Assembly: GCF_014650435.1 (NCBI RefSeq)
Contig: NZ_BMUY01000015.1
Coordinates: 62,001 to 126,000, forward strand
Length of the DNA stretch: 64,000 nt
DNA from: Streptomyces tendae
GTDB taxonomy: Bacteria > Actinomycetota > Actinomycetes > Streptomycetales > Streptomycetaceae
Direction: 5' to 3'
Both the position numbers and the translations under genes were made by a program. Shown piece after piece: positions 49,634 through 57,957 of this stretch (positions within the stretch are counted from its first letter, which is position 1; every line of letters begins with the position of its first letter). The notes below the pieces were generated by a model. That model was not told where the DNA came from. It did no database searches and was given only the letters and a program-made list of their open reading frames with translations.

Positions 49634-50314
49634 ATGCAAGTCCCCCCTTCCGCCCCCGCCCCGGCCGACGACGAGACGACGACCGGGCAGGGTTCCCGCT
49701 CCGGCCTGATGGTGCTCTGCGCCGTGGCCCTGCTGATCCTCGCGGTGAGCCTGGTCGGCGGCAACGACACGTCCGCCGACTCCGCCCGCCCCCCGCTGCC
49801 CGCCCACCCCGGCACGACCGCCTCGTCCGCCCCGCCCGCGACCGGCGCGGCGGGATCCACCCTGCCCCGGTCGAAACCGGTGCGCCTGCTGATCCCCGAG
49901 ATCTCGGTCGACGCCCCCTTCACCGACCTCGCCATCGGCGACAAGGGGCAGCTGCAGCCGCCGCCGGCCGCCGACACCAACCTCGTCGGCTGGTACGCCA
50001 AGGGCGTCTCCCCGGGCGAGAAGGGAACCGCGATCATCGCCGGGCACGTGGACACGAAGACGTCGCCCGCCGTCTTCGCCCGCCTCGACCAGCTCGACAA
50101 GGGCGACAAGTTCCGGGTCGAGCGCGCGGACGGGCGGACGGCGACCTTCGTGGTCGACGATCTGGAGACCTTCGCCAAGGACGAGTTCCCGAGCGACCGC
50201 GTCTACGGCGACGCCGACCGGTCCGAGGTGCGGCTGATCACCTGCGCGGGCGACTACGACCGCAAGGCCAAGGACTACACGGACAACCTGGTCGTCTTCG
50301 CGCACCTCGACTGA
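49634..50314 (+). CDS. Class F sortase
   Basis: 226-residue membrane-anchored transpeptidase. One N-terminal helix 'GLMVLCAVALLILAVSLVGG', a Ser/Pro/Thr-rich linker, then the sortase barrel with His138 ('IIAGHVDT'), Cys204 in the TLxTC-type motif 'RLITCAGDYD' and a candidate Arg210 right after. Class F enzymes are standalone in many Streptomyces and their substrates are poorly defined. ATG at 49634 has GAGG nine bases upstream; a GTG at 49619 is also open. Adjacent to the GGMHTGGG protein gene, same strand, 113 bp apart. Confidence 0.94.
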   Translation: MQVPPSAPAPADDETTTGQGSRSGLMVLCAVALLILAVSLVGGNDTSADSARPPLPAHPGTTASSAPPATGAAGSTLPRSKPVRLLIPEISVDAPFTDLAIGDKGQLQPPPAADTNLVGWYAKGVSPGEKGTAIIAGHVDTKTSPAVFARLDQLDKGDKFRVERADGRTATFVVDDLETFAKDEFPSDRVYGDADRSEVRLITCAGDYDRKAKDYTDNLVVFAHLD

Positions 50315-50466
50315 GGCCGCGTCCACCGGCCGTCCGCGGCACCGGTCACCCGCGCAGTGCACACCGGTCGCGCGCCCTCGGGGCCGGGCACAGGATCGAG
50401 GCAAGCCGGCGTCGCATCACCGCGGCCGACGTTCAGTTCCGCCCCCGCGAAGGAGATGTGCGCCAG

Positions 50467-51663
50467 ATGAGCACCACGTCCACCCCTGCCTCCGAACCGA
50501 TGGCTTCCGAACCGATGGCCTCCGAGCGGGTCGCCTCCGAACCGCTGACGCGACAGCTGTCGCACCAGGTCTCCCAGTCCGTGTTCGACGGCTCCCGCCT
50601 GCGGGTCGTCCTGCTGGTGGAGGTCTACGACGGAGCCCAGCAGCAGTTCCTCGAGACGTACGAGAACCTGCGCAGCCACGTCGAGTCCGTCCCCGGGCAC
50701 ATCGGCGAGCAGCTGTGCCAGTCCATCGAGAACCCCTCCCAGTGGCTGATCACCAGCGAGTGGGAGAGCGCGCCGCCGTTCCTGAACTGGGTGAGCAGCG
50801 AGGAGCACGTGCGGATGGTCAAGCCGCTGCACAGCTGCGTGCGGGACACCAGGTCGCTCCGCTTCCACGTGGTCCGCGAGACCGGCCGCCCGGCGACCGG
50901 TGCCGATCACACCCGGGGCGGACTGCAGGCCGAGCCCCGCGTCGGCGACGGCGTCATCCGGCACGCGCTGACCTTCACGGTGAAGCCGGGCAGCGAGGAG
51001 GCGGTCGGTAAGATCCTGGCCGACTACGCCTCGCCCGAACCGCGGGTCGACGACACCACGCGCCTGTGCCGTACGTCCCTGTTCCTGCACGGAAACCGGG
51101 TGGTGCGGGCCATCGAGGTGCGGGGCGACCTGCTGGCGGCCCTGCGGCACGTGGCCGAACAGCCCGAGGTGCGCGCCGTCGAGGAGGCCATCAACCCGTA
51201 TCTCGAACAGGACCGGGACCTCGGCGACCCGGAGTCCGCCCGGGTGTTCTACACGCGGGCGGCGCTGCCGGCCGTCCACCACGTGACCGCGGGCGAGCAG
51301 CGGGGCGAGGCGCAGCGGCACGCGCTGTCGTACCCGGCCCGGCCGGGCTGCGGCATGCGGCTGGCCCAACTGCTCGCCGAGCACGACGAGGCGGCGGCCA
51401 GGGATCCGCGCAGCTCCGTCCGGTGCAGCACCATCTTCCAGCGCGACGACGTCGTGGTCCGGCTGGTCGACGTACGGGGCGACCTGCACGAGGGCGATCC
51501 CGCGGTGACCCTCGGCCTTCCGGACGCCGAGCGGGTGTCCGAGCTGACGTCCCTGCTGGACGGCTTCACGGACGCCGGTTCCCCGACCGGCGGCGGACTG
51601 GTCCGTGCGCTGGAGGGCGCCCGGATGGAGCTGGTCACCGACCGGCGCGCGCCGGACGCCTGA
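50467..51663 (+). CDS. SchA/CurD-domain protein with N-terminal monooxygenase-like (ABM) domain
   Basis: 398 residues. After a Ser/Glu-rich start (repeats 'ASEPM'), residues 45-130 look like an antibiotic-biosynthesis-monooxygenase barrel ('RVVLLVEVYDGAQQQFLETYENLRSHVESVPGHIGEQLCQSIENPSQWLITSEWES'). From about 165 the SchA/CurD pattern ('RHALTFTVKPGSEEAVGKILADYASPEPRVD') appears twice in tandem. SchA/CurD proteins accompany type II polyketide spore-pigment clusters, but no ketosynthase is here. ATG at 50467; GAAGGAG is 10 bases upstream, with a GTG at 50458 as alternative. Convergent to an O-methyltransferase gene. Confidence 0.9.
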   Translation: MSTTSTPASEPMASEPMASERVASEPLTRQLSHQVSQSVFDGSRLRVVLLVEVYDGAQQQFLETYENLRSHVESVPGHIGEQLCQSIENPSQWLITSEWESAPPFLNWVSSEEHVRMVKPLHSCVRDTRSLRFHVVRETGRPATGADHTRGGLQAEPRVGDGVIRHALTFTVKPGSEEAVGKILADYASPEPRVDDTTRLCRTSLFLHGNRVVRAIEVRGDLLAALRHVAEQPEVRAVEEAINPYLEQDRDLGDPESARVFYTRAALPAVHHVTAGEQRGEAQRHALSYPARPGCGMRLAQLLAEHDEAAARDPRSSVRCSTIFQRDDVVVRLVDVRGDLHEGDPAVTLGLPDAERVSELTSLLDGFTDAGSPTGGGLVRALEGARMELVTDRRAPDA

Positions 51664-51675
51664 ACGGCCCGCACC

Positions 51676-51725
51676 CACGCGTCGGCCGCCGCACCGCCCA
51701 GTGGCGGTCCGGCGGCCGACGCGTG
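51676..51725. terminator. Very strong bidirectional terminator
   Basis: Perfect 16-bp outer arms (51676-51691 and 51710-51725), then one mismatch and an inner 6-bp stem ACCGCC/GGCGGT with a 4-base loop CAGT. Sits between two convergent genes. Confidence 0.9.
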
Positions 51726-51741
51726 TGCGTCCGCGGGTCGC

Positions 51742-52770
51742 TCACTCGGGCACGGTGCAGTCGAAGGCGTGCAGGTACGGGTTGACCGGGCGGATGTCGT
51801 CGATGACGAGACCCGCGTCGGTCAGCCGGCCGACCATGCTGTCGGTGGTGTGCTTGGCACCGCCGACGTTGAGGAGCAGCAGCAGGTCCATGGCGGTGCT
51901 GAACCGCATCGACGGGGTGTCGTCGACGAGGTTCTCGATGACGACGACCCGGGCGCCCGGACCGCCGGCCGCCATGACGTTGCGCAGCGCGCGGGCGGTG
52001 CTGTCGTCGTCCCACTCCAGGATGTTCTTGATGACGTACACGTCGGCCCGCACCGGGATGGCCTCGCGGCAGTCGCCCGGCACGATGCTGACCCGGTCCG
52101 CGAGCGCACCGCCCTCGCGCAGCCTGGGGTCGGCGTTCTCCACCACCCGCGGCAGGTCGAGCAGGGTGCCCCGCATGGCCGGGTACTTCTCCAGCAGGCT
52201 CGCCACGACATGGCCCTGGCCGCCGCCGATGTCGGCGACCGAGGTGCTGGCCGACAGGTCGAGGAGGGCTGCGACGTCCTGGGCGGACTGCCGGCTGGAC
52301 GTCGTCATGGCGCGGTTGAAGACCTCGGCCGACTGCGGCGCGTCCTCGTTGAGGTAGGTGAAGAACTCCTTGCCGTACAGGCCCTCGACGACGTTGGAGC
52401 CGGTGCGCACCGCCTCGTCGAGCAGGGGCCAGGCGTCCCAGGTCCACGGTTCGGTGCACCACAGGGTGATGTTGCGCAGGCTGTGCGGGTCGTCCTCGCG
52501 CAGCAGCCGGGACATGTCGGTGTGCGCGAACGTCCCGTTCTTGTGCTCGGTGAAGACGCCGTAGCAGGTCAGGGCGCGCAGCAGCCGGCGCAGCGGCTTG
52601 GGCTCGGTCTTCACCGCGGCCGCGAGGTCCTCCACGGCCGTGGGGGTGTCGCCGAGCGCGTCGGCGACGCCCAGCCGTGCGGCCGCGCGGAGGGCGGCGG
52701 CACATGCCGCCCCGAACACGAGCTCCCGCAGCCGCATGGGCGGGGGTGGGGCAGTCTGTGCGGTCGTCAT
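51742..52770 (-). CDS. O-methyltransferase, plant-type/polyketide tailoring (PF00891)
   Basis: 342 residues. N-terminal dimerisation domain 'RLRELVFGAACAAALRAAARLGVADAL', then the SAM loop 'VADIGGGQGHVVASLLEKYPAMRGTLLDLPRVVENA', motif 'DVYVIKNILEWDDDSTARALRNV' and 'ARVVVIENLVDD'. Resembles methyltransferases of aromatic polyketides (the catalytic His of COMT-like proteins is replaced in 'IKNILEWD'). Start ATG at 52770. Convergent with the SchA/CurD gene, so a shared aromatic substrate is an inference. Confidence 0.92.
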   Translation of the reverse strand: MTTAQTAPPPPMRLRELVFGAACAAALRAAARLGVADALGDTPTAVEDLAAAVKTEPKPLRRLLRALTCYGVFTEHKNGTFAHTDMSRLLREDDPHSLRNITLWCTEPWTWDAWPLLDEAVRTGSNVVEGLYGKEFFTYLNEDAPQSAEVFNRAMTTSSRQSAQDVAALLDLSASTSVADIGGGQGHVVASLLEKYPAMRGTLLDLPRVVENADPRLREGGALADRVSIVPGDCREAIPVRADVYVIKNILEWDDDSTARALRNVMAAGGPGARVVVIENLVDDTPSMRFSTAMDLLLLLNVGGAKHTTDSMVGRLTDAGLVIDDIRPVNPYLHAFDCTVPE

Positions 52771-52834
52771 GTGCCGCTTTCCTTCCTTCTTCGGTCCATG
52801 GGCCTTCTTCGGTCCACGGGTGGTTACGGCCGGC

Positions 52835-53905
52835 TCAGCACAGGCCCGCGGGCTTGGAGGCGCCGCAGGTGTTGCCGGTGAAGGTGTTGCTCTTGCCGGT
52901 GTCGCCGGTCCCGGCGTTGACCAGGTCGGCGGGGGAGTTCCGGCTCAGCCGGTTGCCGTTGACCTCGTTCTTCGCGTTGGCGGTGCCCACCATGCTCGAG
53001 GCCAGGACGATGCCGCCCGACATCGACGACTTGCCCGAGTTGCCCTCGACCGTGTTGTCGGCGACCAGGACCTTCTCGACACCGGTCAGGACGATGCCGG
53101 AGCCCTGAAGGGCCTCCAGCCGGTCGGTCTTCGGGCAGGACTTGTTGTTGCGCACGACGTGGTTGTCGCGCACGACCAGGTCGCCGGCCTTGGGCTTGTT
53201 CTCGTCGCCGACGACGAAGACGCCCGCGCAGTTGCCGGTGATGTGGTTGTCCGCGACGGCGAGGTTGCGCAGCCGCCGGACGGTGACGCCGATGCGGTTG
53301 CCCTCGAGCCGGTTGTGCGCGACCTCCGTGCCCTCGGTGTCGGCGGCGCCTTCCTCGGCCTTGATGTTGTTGGCGAGGAAGATCCCCGCGTCGCCGTTGT
53401 CACGGGCGGTGTTGCCGCGGATGATGCCGTGGACCGACCGTTCCTGGGCGATGCCCCAGACGCCGTTCTTCACCGCGTTCACGTTCCGGACCGTCAGCCC
53501 GTCGGTGGCCATCGAGAACACGCCGGTACGGGTGAACCCGGTCACCGTCAGGTCGGAGACGGTGATCCCCTTGACGTTCTCGTCCTTGGTCCCGATCACG
53601 CAGATGCCGTTGCCGCCCTCGGCACACGTGTTGTCGGCCGCCTTCTCGGTGCTGGGCCTGATGACCGTGCTGCGGCCCATGCCCCGCAGGGTGAGCCCGG
53701 GGGTGCTCACCTTCACGCTCTCGTGATAGCTGCCGGTGGTGACGAGCACGGTGTCGCCCGGCTTGGCGGCGTCCACCGCCTTCTGGATCGATTCTCCCGG
53801 GTGGACCAGGTGGGTCCTGGGGACGGACGACGCCGGGGCCGCGCCGAGCCCCGTCCCGATCATGGCTGCGGTGCACACCAGGTACACGACATGGCATTTC
53901 TTCAT
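52835..53905 (-). CDS. Secreted right-handed parallel beta-helix protein
   Basis: 356 residues with a signal peptide (1-25). 'IQKAVDAAKPGDTVLVTTGSYHESVKV' is the typical entry strand of periplasmic copper-binding/pectate-lyase-like beta-helix proteins (NosD/DUF1565 type), followed by many N-rich turns of the form 'NGVWGIAQ ... RGNTARDNGDAGIFLANN ... HNRLEGNRIGVTV'. Five Cys in the C-terminal half and C76-type 'DNTCAEGGNGICVIG' suggest disulphides. It may bind or trim extracellular polysaccharide; no catalytic residues can be assigned. Start ATG at 53905. Confidence 0.9.
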   Translation of the reverse strand: MKKCHVVYLVCTAAMIGTGLGAAPASSVPRTHLVHPGESIQKAVDAAKPGDTVLVTTGSYHESVKVSTPGLTLRGMGRSTVIRPSTEKAADNTCAEGGNGICVIGTKDENVKGITVSDLTVTGFTRTGVFSMATDGLTVRNVNAVKNGVWGIAQERSVHGIIRGNTARDNGDAGIFLANNIKAEEGAADTEGTEVAHNRLEGNRIGVTVRRLRNLAVADNHITGNCAGVFVVGDENKPKAGDLVVRDNHVVRNNKSCPKTDRLEALQGSGIVLTGVEKVLVADNTVEGNSGKSSMSGGIVLASSMVGTANAKNEVNGNRLSRNSPADLVNAGTGDTGKSNTFTGNTCGASKPAGLC

Positions 53906-54049
53906 ATTCCGAAAGGTATGCCGGACATATTCCCCGATGGCTTGGATGAGCCATCCGACGGCGTGTCATGAACGGACGCTGAACGGGTGGTTCCTGGGCA
54001 CAAGGTCCACGTGATCTTCATGTCGGCCACCCGGGAAGGAACGACCAAC

Positions 54050-54844
54050 GTGACCGTGTCTGAACGCCGTGTCCGCGGCGGACGTGTGAGGCATCGCTTC
54101 GACCTCCGGGCGACGACCGTGACGTTCGGCCTCGCCGCCGTCGCCCTGGTCCTGACGGGATGGGTCGTGCGCATGGCGTTCGACGTGGCGCAGCGGCGGC
54201 CGGCCTGGGTCTTCGTCCTGGTACTCGGGGCGGTCGCGGCCGTCCTCCTGGCCCGGAACGCGCGGAGCCGGGGCGCCGCCGCGCGGGCGGCCGTTCGTAC
54301 CACGGACGCCGTGGCCGCGGCCACGGCGACGGCGCTGGACGAACTGGGGCAGGGACGCGCGGTGGAAGAGGCGGAGCACGCGTGCCCCGAGGAGGCCACC
54401 GCGGTGGTCCGCACCGAGCACGAGGAGCTCAGCCCCGACGAGTTCGAGGAGGCGATAGCGGACCTGTGCCGGCGTGACGGCTGCACCGAGGTCGAGGTGG
54501 TGGGCGGAGCGGGCGATCTCGGCGCCGACGTGCTGGCGACGGCTCCCGACGGCCGGCGGGTCGTCATCCAGTGCAAGCGCTACGGCGACGACAACAAGGT
54601 CGGCTCCCAGGACCTCCAGCGCTTCGGCGGCACCTGCTTCACCGTGCACGGGGCCGACGTGGCGGTCCTCGTCACCAGCAGCGACTTCACCGCACCGGCC
54701 GCCGACTACGCCGAGTGGTGCGGCATAGTCTGCGTGAACGAGGAGCGGCTGCGCGACTGGTGCGAGGGTGGGGGGCCGGCGCCCTGGGAGCAGCTTCCGC
54801 CCGAGGGGGACGGGACGGAGCCGCCCGAGCGGGCCTTGTGGTGA
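54050..54844 (+). CDS. Membrane-anchored Mrr-like restriction endonuclease domain protein
   Basis: 264 residues. Two hydrophobic helices at about 20-62 ('VTFGLAAVALVLTGWVVRMAF', 'PAWVFVLVLGAVAAVLLA'), a helical linker, then an Mrr_cat PD-(D/E)xK nuclease fold at about 130-230: 'DEFEEAIADLCRRDGCTEVEVVGGAGDLGADVLATAPDGRRVVIQCKRY', with catalytic Asp and QxK in place. Mrr proteins cut methylated DNA; the membrane anchor suggests incoming DNA or a non-restriction role. GTG at 54050 has AAGGA nine bases upstream; ATG at 54020 is an alternative. Divergent from the beta-helix gene. Confidence 0.88.
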   Translation: MTVSERRVRGGRVRHRFDLRATTVTFGLAAVALVLTGWVVRMAFDVAQRRPAWVFVLVLGAVAAVLLARNARSRGAAARAAVRTTDAVAAATATALDELGQGRAVEEAEHACPEEATAVVRTEHEELSPDEFEEAIADLCRRDGCTEVEVVGGAGDLGADVLATAPDGRRVVIQCKRYGDDNKVGSQDLQRFGGTCFTVHGADVAVLVTSSDFTAPAADYAEWCGIVCVNEERLRDWCEGGGPAPWEQLPPEGDGTEPPERALW

Positions 54845-54918
54845 GCCGGGCGGCCCACCGACCTGCGGTCGGCGGGTGGAGAGTGGTTTCGCCGCCGTCC
54901 GATGGCAACCTGGGCCGC

Positions 54919-55455
54919 ATGGGCAAGACCGCGCTGATCGTCATCGACATGATCAACACCTACGACCACGAGGACGCCGAGTTCCTGATCCCCGCCGTGG
55001 AGTCCGTGCTGCCGAACGTGACCGGCCTGCTGGACCGGGCGCGGCGGCAGGGCGTCCCCGTGATCTACGTCAACGACAACTTCGGGGAGTGGCGCTCGCA
55101 CCACGGCGAGATCCTCGACAAGGCCCTCTCCGGGCCGCACTCCCGGCTCGTCGAGCCGCTGAAGCCCGACGACTCCTCCCTCTTCGTGGTCAAGGCGCGC
55201 CACTCGGTGTTCTTCGAGACCCCGCTGACCTATCTGCTGCACCAGCAGGGAATCGACCGGCTCGTGCTGTGCGGGCAGGTCACCGAGCAGTGCGTGCTCT
55301 ACTCGGCGCTGGACGCCCACATCCGCCATCTGCAGGTCATCGTGCCGCGAGACGCGGTCGCCCACATCCACGCCGATTTGGCGGACGCGGCGCTGCGCAT
55401 GATGGAACGGAACATGGGCGCCCGGGTGTGCGACAGCGGCGAGTTGTGGACGTGA
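54919..55455 (+). CDS. Isochorismatase-like cysteine hydrolase
   Basis: 178 residues. The triad Asp10 ('VIDMINTY'), Lys92 ('VVKARHS') and Cys125 ('VTEQCVLY') is complete; cis-peptide region 'LCGQVTEQCV' matches nicotinamidase/isochorismatase relatives. 'FFETPLTYLLHQQGIDRLVLCG' is the usual preceding helix. Probably an amidase or pyrimidine/ureide hydrolase; substrate not readable. ATG at 54919 follows a weak site (GGCAACCTGGGCCGC). Separated from the Mrr gene by 74 bp. Confidence 0.93.
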   Translation: MGKTALIVIDMINTYDHEDAEFLIPAVESVLPNVTGLLDRARRQGVPVIYVNDNFGEWRSHHGEILDKALSGPHSRLVEPLKPDDSSLFVVKARHSVFFETPLTYLLHQQGIDRLVLCGQVTEQCVLYSALDAHIRHLQVIVPRDAVAHIHADLADAALRMMERNMGARVCDSGELWT

Positions 55456-55497
55456 GCCGGCCCGCCGCCGCGCCGGGGCCCGGGCGCGCGCCCGGTG

Positions 55498-55989
55498 TCA
55501 GCCGCGCAGAGTGCGCACGGGCAGGACGACCTGGGCCGCCGTGGAGAGCGTGTCCTCGTGGTTGGCGAAGGCGGCCACCGCCGCACCGTCGCCCGGCTCG
55601 CCGCCGGACCAGGGGCGCGTGGCGAAGATGAGGCAGGCGTACCCCCGCCGGTCGACCGCCGCCCGCCACTCGGCGGTGGGCGCGAACTGGGCGTTGACCC
55701 CGGGCATGGTGAGGGCCGCCGCGCCCGGTACGACGAGCAGGCCGATCGGCAGGGCGGGCAGGACGGTGGCGTCGAGGACGGTGTCGCCGCCCACCGCGAG
55801 CCCGGAGCGGCTCAGCAGCCCCTCGACGGCGGCCGGGGTGGCCTCAGGGCCGCCCTCCCCGTCGCCGAGGGAGCACGCGAGCAGGAAGGGGACGTCGCCG
55901 TCGGGCGTCTCACGGCTCCAGGACATGATGACGAGGGTGCCGAGGTCGGCGGTTCGCAGGGGGCGCGGGTCAGTGGAGATCGAGGTCAC
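55498..55989 (-). CDS. DUF5949-like hypothetical protein
   Basis: 163 residues, no membrane or signal segments. 'LGTLVIMSWSRETPDGDVPFLLACSLGDGEGGPEA' and 'GYACLIFATRPWSGGEPGDGAAVAAFANHEDTLSTAAQVVLPVRTLRG' resemble Streptomyces proteins I associate with DUF5949. Function unknown. Start GTG at 55989 with no visible ribosome site. Convergent with the isochorismatase-like gene. Confidence 0.8.
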   Translation of the reverse strand: MTSISTDPRPLRTADLGTLVIMSWSRETPDGDVPFLLACSLGDGEGGPEATPAAVEGLLSRSGLAVGGDTVLDATVLPALPIGLLVVPGAAALTMPGVNAQFAPTAEWRAAVDRRGYACLIFATRPWSGGEPGDGAAVAAFANHEDTLSTAAQVVLPVRTLRG

Positions 55990-56092
55990 CGCGAAACGGT
56001 AAGCGCGCGCGGCGACGCACCCGCCCGGCCGTCACCCGACTGGACGACACCCTGGCGCCTTTTCACACGAACGAGGGGCGCCCGCCGACCGG

Positions 56093-56824
56093 TCAGTGCT
56101 GCGACAGCCGCCCGCGGATGTCGTCGAAGTGCCGGTGGACGGCCCTCTCCGCGGCCTCCGCGTCACCGGCCCGCACGGCCTCGACGATCCGGGCGTGCAT
56201 CCGGGCCAGTTCCTCGCCGTCGGCCGCCGAGCCGAGCCCTCGTGCCTGGGCGCGCACCCGGTGGAAGGCGCTCCAGAAGGCGTCGAGCAGCTCGCTGAGC
56301 AGGTCGTTGTCGAGCGAACGGTGCAGTACCCGGTGGAAGGCGCGGTCGGTGCGGGACGCGATCTCGCCCCCCTCGCGCACCTCCGTGTGCATCCGCTCCA
56401 CGAGCGCGTCCAGCTCGGCCAGGTCCTCGTCGGGCAGTCGCCCGGCGAGCTGGTACATGAGTCCGGCCTCCAGGGCCTCGCGCAGTTGCAGCAGCTCCAG
56501 CAGGCTGCCCTGGCCGCGGCGGTGCCCGACCACCGTGCGGAACGCCATGGCCTCGGTCATCGGCTCCAGCGACATGGTCCCGACGTAGGTGCCGAAGCCG
56601 CGGCGGATCTCGACGATGTGCATGGCCTGGAGGGACTTGAGCGCCTCGCGCAGCGAGTTGCGGCTGACGCCGAACCGCTCCATCAGCTCGGTCTCGGTGG
56701 GCAGCGGGTCGCCGGGGCCGAGGCCCTGTTCGACGATCAGCTCCTTGACGCGCTCCTCGGCGTCGGCGGCGACCGAGCCCATGTGACGTCCCCTCTCGAC
56801 CCTTGACATCCCCTGCTCTGCCAT
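56093..56824 (-). CDS. FadR-subfamily GntR regulator (NanR-like by context)
   Basis: 243 residues. Winged HTH 'LPTETELMERFGVSRNSLREALKSLQAMHIVEIRRGFGTYV' (about 40-82) and all-helical FCD effector domain ('LREALEAGLMYQLAGRL', 'DRAFHRVLHRSLDNDLLSEL', 'MHARIVEAVRAGDAEAAERAVHRHF') with the metal-binding His/Asp positions. ATG at 56824: TAGAGT (56830-56835) 5 bp upstream suggests a leaderless message. A 22-bp dyad at 56839-56860 overlaps the promoter. It is divergent from the lyase-transporter pair, so it is their likely regulator. Confidence 0.93.
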   Translation of the reverse strand: MAEQGMSRVERGRHMGSVAADAEERVKELIVEQGLGPGDPLPTETELMERFGVSRNSLREALKSLQAMHIVEIRRGFGTYVGTMSLEPMTEAMAFRTVVGHRRGQGSLLELLQLREALEAGLMYQLAGRLPDEDLAELDALVERMHTEVREGGEIASRTDRAFHRVLHRSLDNDLLSELLDAFWSAFHRVRAQARGLGSAADGEELARMHARIVEAVRAGDAEAAERAVHRHFDDIRGRLSQH

Positions 56825-56838
56825 GTGTCACTCTAACA

Positions 56839-56860
56839 GGACGTGGGACATCCTACGTCC
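56839..56860. promoter_or_regulatory. FadR/GntR-type operator dyad
   Basis: GGACGT-N-GGA-NN-TCC-N-ACGTCC: 9 of 11 positions symmetrical, located between the divergent regulator and lyase genes, 15 bp upstream of the regulator ATG and 75 bp upstream of the lyase ATG. Confidence 0.72.
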
Positions 56861-56934
56861 CCCGTAACCAGGGCCTCTGCGTGCTGCTGCCCGCCGCGGC
56901 CCCGGGACGAGCACAGCACGACCTGGAGTACCGC

Positions 56935-57864
56935 ATGCCCATCCCCACGCCGCTGAGCGGCGTCGTCCCCCCGGTCATCACCCCCCTCACCCCGAAGGGG
57001 GAGGTCGACACCGCCTCGGTGCGCCGGCTCACCGAGCACCTGATCACGTCCGGTGTGCACGGCCTGTTCCTGCTGGGGTCCAGCGGCGAGGCCGCCTACC
57101 TCACCGACGCCCAGCGGCTGACCGCGCTGGAGAGTGCCGTGGACGCCGCCGCGGGCCGCGTCCCCGTCCTCGCCGGGATCATCGACACCACCACGGCGCG
57201 GGTCCTCGACCGTGCGGCCGACGCGGTCCGGGCCGGCGCCGACGCACTCGTGGCCACCGCGCCCTTCTACACCCGCACCCACCCCGTGGAGATCGCCGAC
57301 CACTTCCGGCGGGTGCGCGAGGGCGCCGGCCTGCCGCTGTTCGCCTACGACATCCCGAACGCCGTGCACACCAAGCTGCCCCGCGACGTGGTCCTCGACC
57401 TGGCCGGCGACGGCACCCTCGCCGGACTCAAGGACTCCAGTGGGGACGAGGGCTCCCTGCGCCGTCTGCTGGTCGCACTGCGCCGCCGCACCCCGGGCTT
57501 CACCGTGCTCACCGGCTCCGAACTCACCGTCGACGGGGCGCTGCTGGCCGGCGCCGACGGCGTCGTGCCCGGCCTCGGCAACGTCGACGCCCACGGCTAC
57601 GTACGCCTCTACGAGGCCGCCCGGGCCGGTGACTGGGCCGCGGCCCGGGCCGAACAGGACCGGCTCGCCGCCCTGTTCGACCTGACCGACGCGGGCGACT
57701 CCGCGCTGATGGGCGGCAGCTCCAGCGCCCTCGGCGCCTTCAAGGCCGCCGCCCACCTGCTGGGCCTCATCGACTGCCCGGCCACCGCCGCACCGCAGGT
57801 TCCGCTCGACGCGCCGGCCGTGGCCCGGGTCCGCGCCCGGCTCACCGAGGCCGGACTCCTGTGA
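56935..57864 (+). CDS. DapA/NanA-family aldolase or lyase
   Basis: 309-residue TIM-barrel enzyme of the Schiff-base lyase superfamily. Catalytic Lys166 ('LAGLKDSSGD'), Tyr138 ('FAYDIPN') and the substrate loop 'GSSGEAAYL' (GxxGE, residues 48-56). Members include dihydrodipicolinate synthase, N-acetylneuraminate lyase, and keto-sugar-acid aldolases. Next to a NanT-like transporter and a FadR-type regulator a sialic-acid or related keto-acid lyase role is likely, but the 'DSS' after Lys is not diagnostic of NanA. ATG at 56935 with GGAG. Confidence 0.9.
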   Translation: MPIPTPLSGVVPPVITPLTPKGEVDTASVRRLTEHLITSGVHGLFLLGSSGEAAYLTDAQRLTALESAVDAAAGRVPVLAGIIDTTTARVLDRAADAVRAGADALVATAPFYTRTHPVEIADHFRRVREGAGLPLFAYDIPNAVHTKLPRDVVLDLAGDGTLAGLKDSSGDEGSLRRLLVALRRRTPGFTVLTGSELTVDGALLAGADGVVPGLGNVDAHGYVRLYEAARAGDWAAARAEQDRLAALFDLTDAGDSALMGGSSSALGAFKAAAHLLGLIDCPATAAPQVPLDAPAVARVRARLTEAGLL

Positions 57865-57957
57865 CCCCCGGGGCCGGGCCGGTGCCCACCGGACCCGGTC
57901 CCGTCCGCCCCTGGCCACGCCCCGACGCGCGTCTTTCCCCACCCGCATAGGATCGCC

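Noticed and set aside
50467..52770. Spore pigment (whiE-like) gene cluster
   Set aside because: Only a SchA/CurD-type protein and a methyltransferase are present; no ketosynthase, chain-length factor, ACP or cyclase.
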